The notes under the pieces were generated by a model that did not search any database, was not told the DNA's origin, and saw only the letters and a program-made list of their open reading frames with translations. From Flavobacterium sp. CF136 (GTDB taxonomy: Bacteria; Bacteroidota; Bacteroidia; Flavobacteriales; Flavobacteriaceae), in assembly GCF_000282055.1 (NCBI RefSeq), contig NZ_AKJZ01000007.1, forward strand, positions 234,542 through 298,541: DNA of 64,000 nt, read 5' to 3'. Shown in pieces: positions 8,834-17,552 of this stretch. How positions within the stretch are numbered: the first letter of the stretch is position 1; every line of letters starts with the position of its first letter. The translations under genes were made by a program, and so were the position numbers.

Positions 8834-9694
8834 ATGAATATTCTGGACGATTTAAAACTGCAATATAAATTAGGAGGCATCGCGATACGTGTTATTTTTT
8901 GGAACATTGCTTGTTTCTTGATTTCGCTATTTTTTTATCAATTTTCTATTGGCCAGTTTGATTTTCCAAATTGGTTGGCCTTGTCGTCTGATCCTACAGT
9001 TTTCTTATTTAAACCCTGGACATTTTTAACATATGCATTCTTTCATGACGGATTTTTGCATTTGTTGTTTAATATGATGGTTTTAAATTTTGCAAGCCAG
9101 TTATTTTTAACCTTTTTTACCCAAAAGCAATATTTAGGATTGTATATTTTAGCTGCTATTTTTTCCGGGGCTGTATTTGCTTTGAGTTATTATTTTCTAA
9201 ATTATTCAGCCTCTATTGTTGGTGCTTCAGCTGCAATTATGGCAATTTTAGTAGCTACGACTACTTATCAGCCCTTAATGAATGTTCGATTGCTATTGAT
9301 TGGAAATGTAAAATTATGGCATATTACAGCAGTAATTTTAATTTTAGATTTGATGCAGTTGAGGTTGGGTAATATGGGTGGACATATTTCACATCTGGCA
9401 GGAGCTGTTTTTGGCTTTATTTTTATTAAATTGCTCCAAAATGGAACAGATTTGAGCTTAATAGTTTCTAAAATATTAGATTTCTTTATAAATTTATTTA
9501 AAAAATCACCAACACCCCCTTTCAAAAAAGTTCATAAAAATTATAAAAAACCTACACAGACAACCACATCAAGAATTGTTACGAAAGATAAAACGCAACA
9601 GCAAATTGATGAAATTTTAGACAAGATTAGCCAATCTGGTTATGATTGTCTGACAAAAGAAGAAAAGGAATTTTTGTTCAAAGCAGGAAAATAA
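8834..9694 (+). CDS. Rhomboid family intramembrane serine protease (second of two)
   Basis: A 286-residue rhomboid with six or so membrane helices, the FFHDGFLHLLFNMMVL motif, the nucleophile motif as IVGASAAIMAIL (GASA rather than GASG) and the His motif as MGGHISHLAGAVFGF. About 85 cytoplasmic residues follow the last helix: basic and Pro-rich (KKSPTPPFKKVHKNYKKP), then a short helical domain ending EILDKISQSGYDCLTKEEKEFLFKAGK, a tail seen in Bacteroidota rhomboids. It follows the first rhomboid by 44 bp and precedes the EEP gene by 18 bp, so mutL to EEP looks like one operon. Confidence 0.88.
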   Translation: MNILDDLKLQYKLGGIAIRVIFWNIACFLISLFFYQFSIGQFDFPNWLALSSDPTVFLFKPWTFLTYAFFHDGFLHLLFNMMVLNFASQLFLTFFTQKQYLGLYILAAIFSGAVFALSYYFLNYSASIVGASAAIMAILVATTTYQPLMNVRLLLIGNVKLWHITAVILILDLMQLRLGNMGGHISHLAGAVFGFIFIKLLQNGTDLSLIVSKILDFFINLFKKSPTPPFKKVHKNYKKPTQTTTSRIVTKDKTQQQIDEILDKISQSGYDCLTKEEKEFLFKAGK

Positions 9695-9712
9695 TCCGGT
9701 AATTAAGACAAT

Positions 9713-10759
9713 ATGAAGAACCTGTCGTGGTTTAATAAAATAATGTTCTTTTTGAATATAATACTGACTGTATTGACTTTTAGTATCTATATTTTGCCAT
9801 TTTTAGCGCCCAAAAGTTTTCCTCTGCTTTCGGTATTAACACTCTTTATGCCGGCCTTTTTTGTGCTAAACGGAATGTTCTTTATTTATTGGGCGATTCA
9901 GTTTAAAAAGCGCCTTATTTTGTCTGGTCTGGTTCTGCTGACAGGTATTACATTTATTAATAAATTCTATAAAATAACAGGTAAAGAATATATAGAAGAC
10001 GAAAAAGATTTTTCAGTAATGAGTTATAATGTACGTCTTTTTAATGTTTTTAAATGGTTAGATCGAGATGACATACCGTCAAATATTAAAGCTTTTATAG
10101 ATGAAAAAGATCCTGATATTCTTTGTATTCAGGAATATTCCAATTCAGCTCATCTTGATTTAAAAGTTTATCCGCATCGTTATATTTTTATTGATGGAAA
10201 CCAGATAAAGACCGGGCAGGCTATTTTTTCGAAATTTCCTATTATATATGAAGGAAATATTGTTTTTCCCAAGTCAGATAATAATGTGATTTATGCCGAT
10301 ATAAAGCGAGGAAAAGACATTATACGTGTTTATAACATGCACTTGCAGTCCATTAAGATTTCTCCTGATGTAAATGAAATTTCAAATGATATTGATAATG
10401 TTAATCAACAAAAATCACAACTTATTTATAACAGAATAAGTAAAGGATTCAGGCAGCAGCAGGAACAGGCGGAAATCTTTAAGGAAAATATAAAGCAATG
10501 TAAAAATCCAATTATTATTTGTGGAGATATGAATAATAGTCCATTTTCATATGTGTATCGAAGCATAAAAGGAAAACTGAAAGATACCTTCGAAGAAGCC
10601 GGGAAAGGTTTTGGAGCAACATATAAATTCCGCTATTATCCGGCGAGAATTGATTATATTTTTACAGACAGTAAAATGAAAGTAAAACAATTTGAAAGTT
10701 TTTCTGATTTCGAAAATTCAGATCATTATCCAATCATGGCGAGGCTTTCTATCGAATAA
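9713..10759 (+). CDS. Endonuclease/exonuclease/phosphatase family membrane protein
   Basis: A 348-residue protein with about three N-terminal membrane helices (roughly 10-32, 40-62 and 67-85) and a C-terminal EEP (DNase I-like) catalytic domain from about 100. Catalytic-fold motifs are SYNVRLFN, ILCIQEYS with the metal-binding Glu, VYNMHLQS, IICGDMNNSPFS, RIDYIFTD and SDHYPIMARL with the terminal catalytic Asp-His. The domain probably faces the periplasm; members hydrolyse phosphodiesters of nucleic acid, lipids or inositol phosphates, and the substrate here cannot be fixed. It is the last gene of the mutL-rhomboid run and converges with wbqC one base apart. Confidence 0.88.
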   Translation: MKNLSWFNKIMFFLNIILTVLTFSIYILPFLAPKSFPLLSVLTLFMPAFFVLNGMFFIYWAIQFKKRLILSGLVLLTGITFINKFYKITGKEYIEDEKDFSVMSYNVRLFNVFKWLDRDDIPSNIKAFIDEKDPDILCIQEYSNSAHLDLKVYPHRYIFIDGNQIKTGQAIFSKFPIIYEGNIVFPKSDNNVIYADIKRGKDIIRVYNMHLQSIKISPDVNEISNDIDNVNQQKSQLIYNRISKGFRQQQEQAEIFKENIKQCKNPIIICGDMNNSPFSYVYRSIKGKLKDTFEEAGKGFGATYKFRYYPARIDYIFTDSKMKVKQFESFSDFENSDHYPIMARLSIE

Positions 10760-10760
10760 A

Positions 10761-11375
10761 TTAAATTATCTTTTGATTTTTAAGATAATCCATAGCAAAT
10801 TTACCCTCATTAAAAAGTAAATCTAAAACACTCAAATTGTTTATAAATCCGTGTTTATCATCAAAAACCTGAGTGTATTTTTCGAATGAATTAGCATCTT
10901 TTTTTCCATTGGCCAAATATCTGAAGTCCGAAACGTTTTCCGGGACAGGGAAATATTCTGTTGTTTTATGAAATTCAAATTTCATTCTTAAACAGTTGGT
11001 AACAATGTCTAAAACCTCCATATTTAAATCCATTAAAAAAGTATGTTTTTTTTCGAAAACAGGAACAATATCATCTTCAAAAAATTCAAAAAAAGGGGAA
11101 CTTCTATAGGCTGCTTCCAATGATTTGAAGTGTTGTTTTTGCCAGTCAAATTCGTTTTCAATTAAAACATCTTTAGTTTTTTGATGAGCTGTTTTTGAAT
11201 GTTTTACAGGAATGTTTAAAAGTTGTATTCCGTTTGGGCTGTAAATATAAGTACGGTTTCTGTTAGTTTGTTTTTGGAAATTATCCTCTATTTCAAAAGT
11301 GATATTCTCAGATTGTGCCATAACTGCAAAGTGGCTGATCGAAGGGAAATAGGTAGGGAGTAATAACGAGTTCAT
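10761..11375 (-). CDS. WbqC family protein
   Basis: A 204-residue soluble protein with the WbqC-like pattern: LLPTYFPSISHFAVMAQ at the start, NRTYIYSPNGIQLLNIPVKH (about 38-57), then DWQKQHFKSLEAAYRSSPFFEFFEDDIVPVFEK. WbqC-like proteins occur in O-antigen clusters and were suggested to act in sugar-nucleotide or amine modification, but in Bacteroidota the gene is usually beside lepB and has no proven role. The stop is one base from the EEP gene's stop on the other strand. It is separated from lepB by a 95-bp gap containing an inverted repeat. Confidence 0.85.
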   Translation of the reverse strand: MNSLLLPTYFPSISHFAVMAQSENITFEIEDNFQKQTNRNRTYIYSPNGIQLLNIPVKHSKTAHQKTKDVLIENEFDWQKQHFKSLEAAYRSSPFFEFFEDDIVPVFEKKHTFLMDLNMEVLDIVTNCLRMKFEFHKTTEYFPVPENVSDFRYLANGKKDANSFEKYTQVFDDKHGFINNLSVLDLLFNEGKFAMDYLKNQKII

Positions 11376-11399
11376 ATGTGTCTAAAGTTTTATAAGATC

Positions 11400-11457
11400 A
11401 AAAGCCAAAAGCCATAAAAACAAGATTTTATACTTGACTTTATGACTTTAGGCTTTA
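11400..11457. repeat. Inverted repeat of AAAAGCC units between lepB and wbqC
   Basis: The left arm AAAGCCAAAAGCCATAAA (11401-11418) matches the reverse complement of TTTATGACTTTAGGCTTT (11440-11457) at 16 of 18 positions. The left arm is two AAAAGCC heptamers. It has the same design as the elements at 5307-5365 and 21423-21539 but a different heptamer. Confidence 0.65.
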
Positions 11458-11470
11458 AACGTTTGACTGT

Positions 11471-13033
11471 TTATTGTTTGCTTTCTTTTCTTTTTTTCCA
11501 AAAATATTCCCCAACAAAAAATGCTGCTAAAAGAATCAGAAAATATTTGAAATAGGATTGAGGTTGACCTTCGCCGTCAACAGTTGTAAAAACCCTGTCC
11601 CAGCGAATTTTATTGATACCTTTTCCGTTTGTGTCCCAACTCATCCAGATGAAAACCGGTTTTCCTACGATATGATTTTCAGGAACGTATCCCCAATAAC
11701 GGCTATCTTCAGAATTATGGCGGTTGTCACCCATCATCCAATAATAGTTTTGTTTGAAGGTGTAAGTAGTAGTTGGTTTTCCATTTATCAAAAATTTAGA
11801 GCCATCCAACTGTAATGTGTTTCCTTCGTAATTTGTTATTATTTCTTTGTAAAAAGGAAGTGATTCATTTGTAAGGGCAACTGTTTTTCCTGCTTCCGGA
11901 ATATAGATCGGACCAAAATTATCCTGGTTCCATTTGTTAATATGTGGAAAAATAGCATTGTCATCTCCTTTAGAGATTTGTCTTTTTACATTTGTAACCC
12001 CGGGAGTATTTCTTAAACGCTCGGCACTGGCATCTGTTAATGCTGCAAAATATAATGTATCTCTTTTTTCCTGGTCTTTGAATCCCAAAACGTCAACAAG
12101 ATTTACGTTAAGTTCTTTTAAAAGCGGTTCAAAATCGATTGGAGTTTTACCATCTAATGCAACGGCATATGAATATTGTGGTTTTGCTCTTTCAGGCAAA
12201 ATTAATTTTTTTCCATTAATAAAAACATAACTATCTTTTATAGACAGGCTGTCACCAGGAATACCTACACATCTTTTTACATAATTTGATTTTTTGTCTA
12301 TAGGTTTTATTACACCTGGTCTTCCTTTTGGTTCAAAAAAGTAATGTACTGTATCTACTGGCCAGTTAAAGACTACGATGTCATTGTTTTTGATTTTTTC
12401 TAAAGCCGGCAATCTGAAATAAGGCAGTTGTGGCCAGCTTAAGTAAGATTTTCTTTTAGTCAAAGGGATCGAATCATGAACCATTGGTAATGCAATAGTT
12501 GTCATAGGAACTCTTGGGCCATAGTTTACTTTACTAACAAATAAGAAATCCCCAATTAATAGCGATTTTTCTAACGAAGAGGTCGGAATTGTAAAAGGCT
12601 GTACTATATAAGTGTGTACCAATGTTGCTACGATTATAGCAAAAAGCAATGAACTTACTGTATCAGCAGTTCTGTTTTCAGGAGTTAATTTTCTGTCGGC
12701 ATTATACTCTAATTTTTGAGTATAGTTTACATAATAAATATAAAACCCTAAAGTGAAAATTCCTAAAATAGTATCTAATGTAGATTTTTTTCCGAATGTT
12801 CTTAAGGTTTCTACCCAAACAACCGGAAACATAATAAGATTGATAATTGGGATAAACAGTAGTATTGTCCACCAGGTTGGTCTTCCAATAATTTTCATTA
12901 AAATAATTGAATTATACACAGGAATTGCGGCTTCCCAGGATTTTCTGCCAGCTGCCTGATATAATTTCCAGGTTCCCAGAAAATGGATTACTTGTATAGC
13001 CAAGAAAAAAACAAACCAATGATAAAGTGTCAT
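11471..13033 (-). CDS. lepB: Signal peptidase I
   Basis: LepB removes Sec/Tat signal peptides at the outer face of the inner membrane by a Ser-Lys dyad. Here the nucleophile is Ser153 in TIPTSSLEKSLLIGDFLFVSK, the general base is the Lys in NYVKRCVGIPGDSL, and the box GDNRHNSEDSRYWGYV is intact. It is large (520 residues against about 320 in E. coli): an N-terminal block of three or four membrane helices (1-140) and an insert between the Lys box and the GDNR box account for this, with a further C-terminal helix (KYFLILLAAFFVGEYFW). This long form is normal for Flavobacteriia. It lies downstream of dapB on the same strand, 47 bp apart. Confidence 0.94.
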   Translation of the reverse strand: MTLYHWFVFFLAIQVIHFLGTWKLYQAAGRKSWEAAIPVYNSIILMKIIGRPTWWTILLFIPIINLIMFPVVWVETLRTFGKKSTLDTILGIFTLGFYIYYVNYTQKLEYNADRKLTPENRTADTVSSLLFAIIVATLVHTYIVQPFTIPTSSLEKSLLIGDFLFVSKVNYGPRVPMTTIALPMVHDSIPLTKRKSYLSWPQLPYFRLPALEKIKNNDIVVFNWPVDTVHYFFEPKGRPGVIKPIDKKSNYVKRCVGIPGDSLSIKDSYVFINGKKLILPERAKPQYSYAVALDGKTPIDFEPLLKELNVNLVDVLGFKDQEKRDTLYFAALTDASAERLRNTPGVTNVKRQISKGDDNAIFPHINKWNQDNFGPIYIPEAGKTVALTNESLPFYKEIITNYEGNTLQLDGSKFLINGKPTTTYTFKQNYYWMMGDNRHNSEDSRYWGYVPENHIVGKPVFIWMSWDTNGKGINKIRWDRVFTTVDGEGQPQSYFKYFLILLAAFFVGEYFWKKRKESKQ

Positions 13034-13080
13034 AATTTTATATTTTAGTTCTGAAATTCCAGAATATTATTTTTGAGTTT

Positions 13081-13788
13081 TTATTTAGATTCAAGGTTTA
13101 AAACATCTTTCATCGTATAGATTCCTTTTTTACCGGCTAACCATTCGGCTGCAATAACTGCACCTAAGGCAAAACCTTCGCGATTATGGGCAGTATGTTT
13201 TAATTCTATACTGTCAACTGCAGAGTCGTAAGTTACTGTGTGAGTTCCGGGTACGTCACCAATTCTTTTAGCTTCAATATGAATTTCGTTTGAATTTGCT
13301 TTTTCCATAGTCCATTTTGCATAGGCACTATTTTCGATTACTCCTTTTGCTAAAGAAATTGCAGTCCCACTGGGAGCATCTAATTTTTGAGTATGGTGAA
13401 TTTCTTCCATTGATACTTTATAGGAATCAAACTGAGCCATAATTTTGGCCAGATATTCATTTAGTTCAAAGAAAATATTAACGCCTAAACTAAAATTTGA
13501 ACTGGATATAAAACCACCTTGTTTTTCGTTGCAAAGCGCTTCCATTTCATTATAATGCTCTAACCATCCTGTTGTTCCTGAAACTACCGGGACATTGGCA
13601 TGAAAACAACTCGAAATATTAGCTACGGCTGCTGTAGGAACACTAAAATCGATAGCAACATCAGCTGTAGAAAGTCCGTCATAAGTATTGAATTCGTCTT
13701 TTTTCAAAACAATTTCATGACCTCTTTCCAAAGCAATTCTTTCGATTACCTGACCCATTTTTCCGTATCCTAAAAGTGCAATTTTCAT
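13081..13788 (-). CDS. dapB: 4-hydroxy-tetrahydrodipicolinate reductase
   Basis: DapB reduces the DapA product to tetrahydrodipicolinate with NAD(P)H in the lysine/diaminopimelate pathway. The 235-residue protein has the Rossmann motif GYGKMGQVIE at the N terminus, VAIDFSVP, VVSGTTGW, SSNFSLGVNIF and the substrate-binding EIHHTQKLDAPSGTAISLA. It is slightly shorter than the E. coli enzyme (273), as usual in Bacteroidota. It lies between DUF5683 and lepB, all on the minus strand, in a conserved parA-parB-DUF5683-dapB-lepB order. Confidence 0.95.
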   Translation of the reverse strand: MKIALLGYGKMGQVIERIALERGHEIVLKKDEFNTYDGLSTADVAIDFSVPTAAVANISSCFHANVPVVSGTTGWLEHYNEMEALCNEKQGGFISSSNFSLGVNIFFELNEYLAKIMAQFDSYKVSMEEIHHTQKLDAPSGTAISLAKGVIENSAYAKWTMEKANSNEIHIEAKRIGDVPGTHTVTYDSAVDSIELKHTAHNREGFALGAVIAAEWLAGKKGIYTMKDVLNLESK

Positions 13789-13835
13789 TTTTGTATATTT
13801 ATTTTTTTAATTTAAACAGAATTAATAGCTGCTGT

Positions 13836-14405
13836 TTAAAAGTTGTAATTAAAAGTTAGTCCAACATTTGGTTTAAAAGTTACATCCGAGGGGTAAATTT
13901 CCGGACGAAGAGATAATCTTTCATTGACATTAAATTGAATCAAAGCAGCATCAACATTGGCATCAATGATATTTAAAACGTAAAATCCAACAACAAATAA
14001 GGCTGATAAATCACGATTTCGCTGATAGAATTTTTGTCCGGCAATAAGTCGGCTGTCATCTAAATAATCGTATTTTCCACCTGTACCAACACCATAACCT
14101 TCAAGTCTTCTTTTGTATTCATCCCTGTAGCTGTGATATTTTTTATTACTGTCCAGATAAAAATACAGACTCGTTCCGATAGCACCATAGACTAAAGGAA
14201 TTTTCCAGTACTTTTTATTGTATGTTTGTCCAAGACCTGGTAAAATAGCCGAGTAAAAAGCAGCTTTTGCAGGAGTAAGCGGGTCTATTTCTAGTAATGC
14301 AGTAGTGTCTTTTACGACTAAAACCGTGTCTTTTTTTACCTGGGCAAAAATAGAGACGGTTCCAAGAAAGAAGAACAATAGACTTATGGGGACAATTTTA
14401 TTCAC
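13836..14405 (-). CDS. DUF5683 outer-membrane-type protein
   Basis: A 189-residue exported protein: signal peptide KIVPISLLFFFLGTVSIFAQ, then PLTPAKAAFYSAILPGLGQTYNKKYWKIPLVYGAIG, the hallmark of DUF5683, and a later GFYVLNIIDANVDAALIQFNV region. Hydrophobic GxxxQ segments and the final aromatic residue (NYNF) suggest membrane association; function is unknown. The start is a GTG at 14403-14405 that overlaps the parB TAG stop (TAGTG), the only in-frame start before the signal peptide, which implies translational coupling to parB. Confidence 0.82.
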   Translation of the reverse strand: MNKIVPISLLFFFLGTVSIFAQVKKDTVLVVKDTTALLEIDPLTPAKAAFYSAILPGLGQTYNKKYWKIPLVYGAIGTSLYFYLDSNKKYHSYRDEYKRRLEGYGVGTGGKYDYLDDSRLIAGQKFYQRNRDLSALFVVGFYVLNIIDANVDAALIQFNVNERLSLRPEIYPSDVTFKPNVGLTFNYNF

Positions 14406-15307
14406 TATCCGTTTATTAATTTTATAATTCTGTTAAAGTCAGCTTCTGAGTTAAACGGAATTGTAATTTTTCCTTTTCCGTTTCCAGCGACTTTTATATC
14501 AACTTTTGAACCAAAATAATCATTGAAAGTGTTTTTTTGTGTTTCTTTAACTAGAAATGAAGAATCTGTTTTTGCTTTTCCTTCTGCTTTTGGTTTTAGG
14601 CTTTCATGATAGTTTTTTACCAAAGTTTCTGTTTCACGTACAGATAAATTTTGGCTGACAATTTTTTGGTAAATATCAGTCTGAACGTCTAAATCTTCAA
14701 TATTAATGATTGCTCTACCGTGGCCCATACTGATAAAACCATCACGAATACCTGTTTGAATAATCGGATCCAGTTTTAAAAGACGTAAATAATTGGCAAT
14801 TGTAGAACGTTTTTTACCTACACGTTCGCTCATTTGTTCCTGAGTCAGTTGAATTTCGTCAATCAAACGTTGGTACGAAAGTGCAATTTCAATAGGATCT
14901 AAGTCATGACGCTGAATGTTTTCAACCAACGCCATTACCAATGATTCGTTGTCATTGGCTATACGGATATAGGCAGGAACAGTAGTTAAACCAACTAAAG
15001 TTGATGCACGTAAACGACGCTCTCCTGAAATTAACTGGTATTTATTGAAGTCTAATTTTCGAACAGTAATAGGTTGAATCACACCAAGTTCTTTGATAGA
15101 AGTAGCTAATTCACGTAATGATTCTTCATTAAAATTGCTTCTTGGCTGAAACGGATTTATTTCGATAGCACTTATTTCAAGCTCAATAATATTTCCAACA
15201 ACTTTGTCAGCATTTTTATCGTCTACTGATTTAATGTCGTTTTCGGGATCTTTTAATAATGCTGATAATCCTCTTCCTAAGGCTTGTTTTTTAATTGCTT
15301 TTGTCAT
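14405..15307 (-). CDS. parB: Chromosome-partitioning protein ParB
   Basis: ParB is the CTP-dependent clamp that spreads from parS sites and works with ParA and SMC in chromosome segregation. The 300-residue protein has LGRGLSALL near the N terminus, the CTP-binding region with EINPFQPRSNF and the GERRLRAS box, and the HTH (LTQEQMSERVGKKRSTIANYLRLL), followed by a linker and a short C-terminal dimerisation domain. It starts at the ATG complementary to 15305-15307, 5 bp after the parA stop. I did not find a clear parS 16-mer in the gap. Confidence 0.95.
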   Translation of the reverse strand: MTKAIKKQALGRGLSALLKDPENDIKSVDDKNADKVVGNIIELEISAIEINPFQPRSNFNEESLRELATSIKELGVIQPITVRKLDFNKYQLISGERRLRASTLVGLTTVPAYIRIANDNESLVMALVENIQRHDLDPIEIALSYQRLIDEIQLTQEQMSERVGKKRSTIANYLRLLKLDPIIQTGIRDGFISMGHGRAIINIEDLDVQTDIYQKIVSQNLSVRETETLVKNYHESLKPKAEGKAKTDSSFLVKETQKNTFNDYFGSKVDIKVAGNGKGKITIPFNSEADFNRIIKLING

Positions 15308-15312
15308 AAAAA

Positions 15313-16080
15313 CTATTTGCTGTTTTTCTTTATAATTTCTTGAGCTAAATTAATGTAATTGATTGCTCCTTTGCTGGTTGCGTCATAATTAATGATGCTT
15401 TCTCCAAAACTTGGCGCCTCGCTTAATTTTACATTTCGCTGAATAACGGTATCAAAAACCATATCGTTGAAGTGTTTTTGAACTTCTTCAACTACCTGAT
15501 TTGATAAACGTAATCTGGAATCATACATAGTCAGCAATAATCCTTCAATGTCTAAATCAGGGTTATGAATTTTTTGAATACTTTTTATCGTATTCAATAA
15601 TTTACCTAATCCTTCCAATGCAAAATATTCACATTGAATAGGAATAACCACAGAATCAGCAGCTGTTAAAGCATTTAAAGTTAATAAGCCTAACGACGGA
15701 GCACAATCAATAATGATAAAGTCGTATTCGTCTTTTACACTTGCTAATGCTTTTTTAAGCATATATTCTCTATTCTCTTTGTCGACTAACTCGATTTCAA
15801 TGGCAACAAGATCAATGTGAGCCGGAATCACATCAACGTTAGGAGCTGAACATTGAATGATAGTTTCTTTGGGAGTGTGGCTGTGTTCAAGTATTTGGTA
15901 GGTTCCAATCTCAACAGATTCCACATCAATTCCAAGTCCTGATGTAGCATTTGCCTGAGGATCAGCATCGATCAACAATACTTTTTTTTCTAAAACACCT
16001 AATGAGGCAGCAAGGTTTACTGATGTAGTAGTTTTTCCAACGCCTCCTTTTTGATTAGCAATCGCAATGATTTTGCCCAT
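15313..16080 (-). CDS. parA: Chromosome-partitioning ATPase ParA (Soj)
   Basis: ParA is a deviant Walker ATPase that dimerises on nucleoid DNA and moves ParB-parS complexes. The 255-residue sequence begins MGKIIAIANQKGGVGKTTTSVNLA with the signature lysine of the deviant Walker A motif (KGGVGKTT), then LLIDADPQANATSG and the Walker B IIDCAPSLGLLTLNAL. It lacks the N-terminal HTH of plasmid ParA, so it is the chromosomal Soj type. It heads the leftward parA-parB-DUF5683 unit. The 245-bp gap upstream holds no other gene. Confidence 0.95.
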   Translation of the reverse strand: MGKIIAIANQKGGVGKTTTSVNLAASLGVLEKKVLLIDADPQANATSGLGIDVESVEIGTYQILEHSHTPKETIIQCSAPNVDVIPAHIDLVAIEIELVDKENREYMLKKALASVKDEYDFIIIDCAPSLGLLTLNALTAADSVVIPIQCEYFALEGLGKLLNTIKSIQKIHNPDLDIEGLLLTMYDSRLRLSNQVVEEVQKHFNDMVFDTVIQRNVKLSEAPSFGESIINYDATSKGAINYINLAQEIIKKNSK

Positions 16081-16325
16081 TTATTTTCTAAATTTTGAAC
16101 CGTAAAAATACAATTATTTATGGTTTCTGAAAATCTATTTTGTTAACATTTACTAAACTACGGTTAATCGTTGTTTGGTGCGTGTTTGATAAGTCTTAAT
16201 CTTGGCGATAAAGAAAATTAGTAAAGAAATTTCTTTCTATTTCCTTCTGTTTTTGTTTTAAAAACGAAGAATTTAAAATTCAATTTTCAAAAAATTAAAA
16301 GGACATTTGAATTTTGGTTTTTAAT

Positions 16326-17552
16326 CTAATGCTGCTTTTTTAAATCTTTTATCAAACTTGCCGTAAAGAATAAAATTGTAATTCCTCCCAGGATGATACA
16401 AATCCACATAAACCAGGATTGCTGCCAAAACGCTCTCTTTTGTATTTCAGTTTTCGCTTGCGTTGCATGATGCACTTCATATATGCTGATTTGTGGCAGA
16501 GAAGCAGTTATATTGTCTTTGAAATTTGAAATATCATATTCCGGCTGCATTAAATTTTTATTGCCGGTTTTTAGAATATAATTTTCACCTGCATTTAAAT
16601 CTGCAATGATTGAAATTGGCTTCTGATTGAATTTAACCGATGAAATGGTCAAAGGAAGATTATCCTGATTTTCAATTTTTATAAAAACCTCTTTTTCGAA
16701 TATTTCAGGAATTGTGAAGCTGTTTTTTACGTTTGAATTTAATTCGAAAGAAGCTATTTCTTCATTATATATTTGAAATTTTCGATTTACCTGCTGTTTC
16801 ATTTTTTTGTAAAGAGTGACTTTTCGGTTATAATAAGTTGGTTTTGAAATCTCAAAAACCAGTTGGTTCATAATTTGCGGTGCATCAAAAACAATATGAA
16901 TTTCTGTTTCTTTTTTTGAAGGAATTTCGGTTGTCGTTAATTTCTTTGGAATAACTTCCTGAAGGCTTTGCGTTTGGATATTTGTAGTGAAATTTCCAAC
17001 TTTTAAAACATTGATAGGAAGTGTTTTTCTGTCATCAAAATCTATTTTTAAATACTTATATGTACTTAATGGATACGTAATGGTTTTTACGACACTTGAT
17101 TCTGTGGTACTGTTCAGGTCATATAACGACTGTGAATCTGATATTCCGAACCATTCATTCTGATCGTTACTTCCGGAAATCGAATATTTTTTTACTACAT
17201 CAGAATTGGCAATAAAAAGCGATAACTGATTATTGTTTTTAGTTGATGGAACAGTAATAATAATCGAAGTGTTTTTCTTCGGTTCTGTTTTTTTCGAAAC
17301 TATAGTATATGCTTCAAAACTATCAGACGAACTATTTGTACTGTTTTGAATAAAGTACGGAATTTCGTTTCCTTTAGAATTAAATATTCTGATGTCGCTC
17401 AAATCCTGTTTGGAGAAAGAGCGAATTTCAGGAGACAGCCTGATTTCATGAAAACCATTCTGCGATACTTCTTTTAGTTTTCCAGTGGTTTGAAACTGAC
17501 CAAAACAAATGTTGGTCAATAATAATAGTAATAAAAGTTTATTCAGTTTCAT
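16326..17552 (-). CDS. DUF3999-like exported membrane-anchored protein
   Basis: A protein of 408 residues from the preferred start. I choose the ATG at 17550-17552 because it gives a clean signal peptide (MKLNKLLLLLLLTNICFGQ); the longer reading frame begins with TTG inside the neighbouring gene. The body is beta-rich and extracytoplasmic, with IRLSPEIRSFSKQDLSDIRIFNSKGNEIPYFI as the DUF3999-type opening, and one C-terminal membrane helix (SWFMWICIILGGITILFFTASLI). It overlaps the end of the DUF2339 gene by 14 bp, a pairing found in other bacteria, which suggests the two work together at the envelope. Function is unknown. Confidence 0.75.
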   Translation of the reverse strand: MKLNKLLLLLLLTNICFGQFQTTGKLKEVSQNGFHEIRLSPEIRSFSKQDLSDIRIFNSKGNEIPYFIQNSTNSSSDSFEAYTIVSKKTEPKKNTSIIITVPSTKNNNQLSLFIANSDVVKKYSISGSNDQNEWFGISDSQSLYDLNSTTESSVVKTITYPLSTYKYLKIDFDDRKTLPINVLKVGNFTTNIQTQSLQEVIPKKLTTTEIPSKKETEIHIVFDAPQIMNQLVFEISKPTYYNRKVTLYKKMKQQVNRKFQIYNEEIASFELNSNVKNSFTIPEIFEKEVFIKIENQDNLPLTISSVKFNQKPISIIADLNAGENYILKTGNKNLMQPEYDISNFKDNITASLPQISIYEVHHATQAKTEIQKRAFWQQSWFMWICIILGGITILFFTASLIKDLKKQH

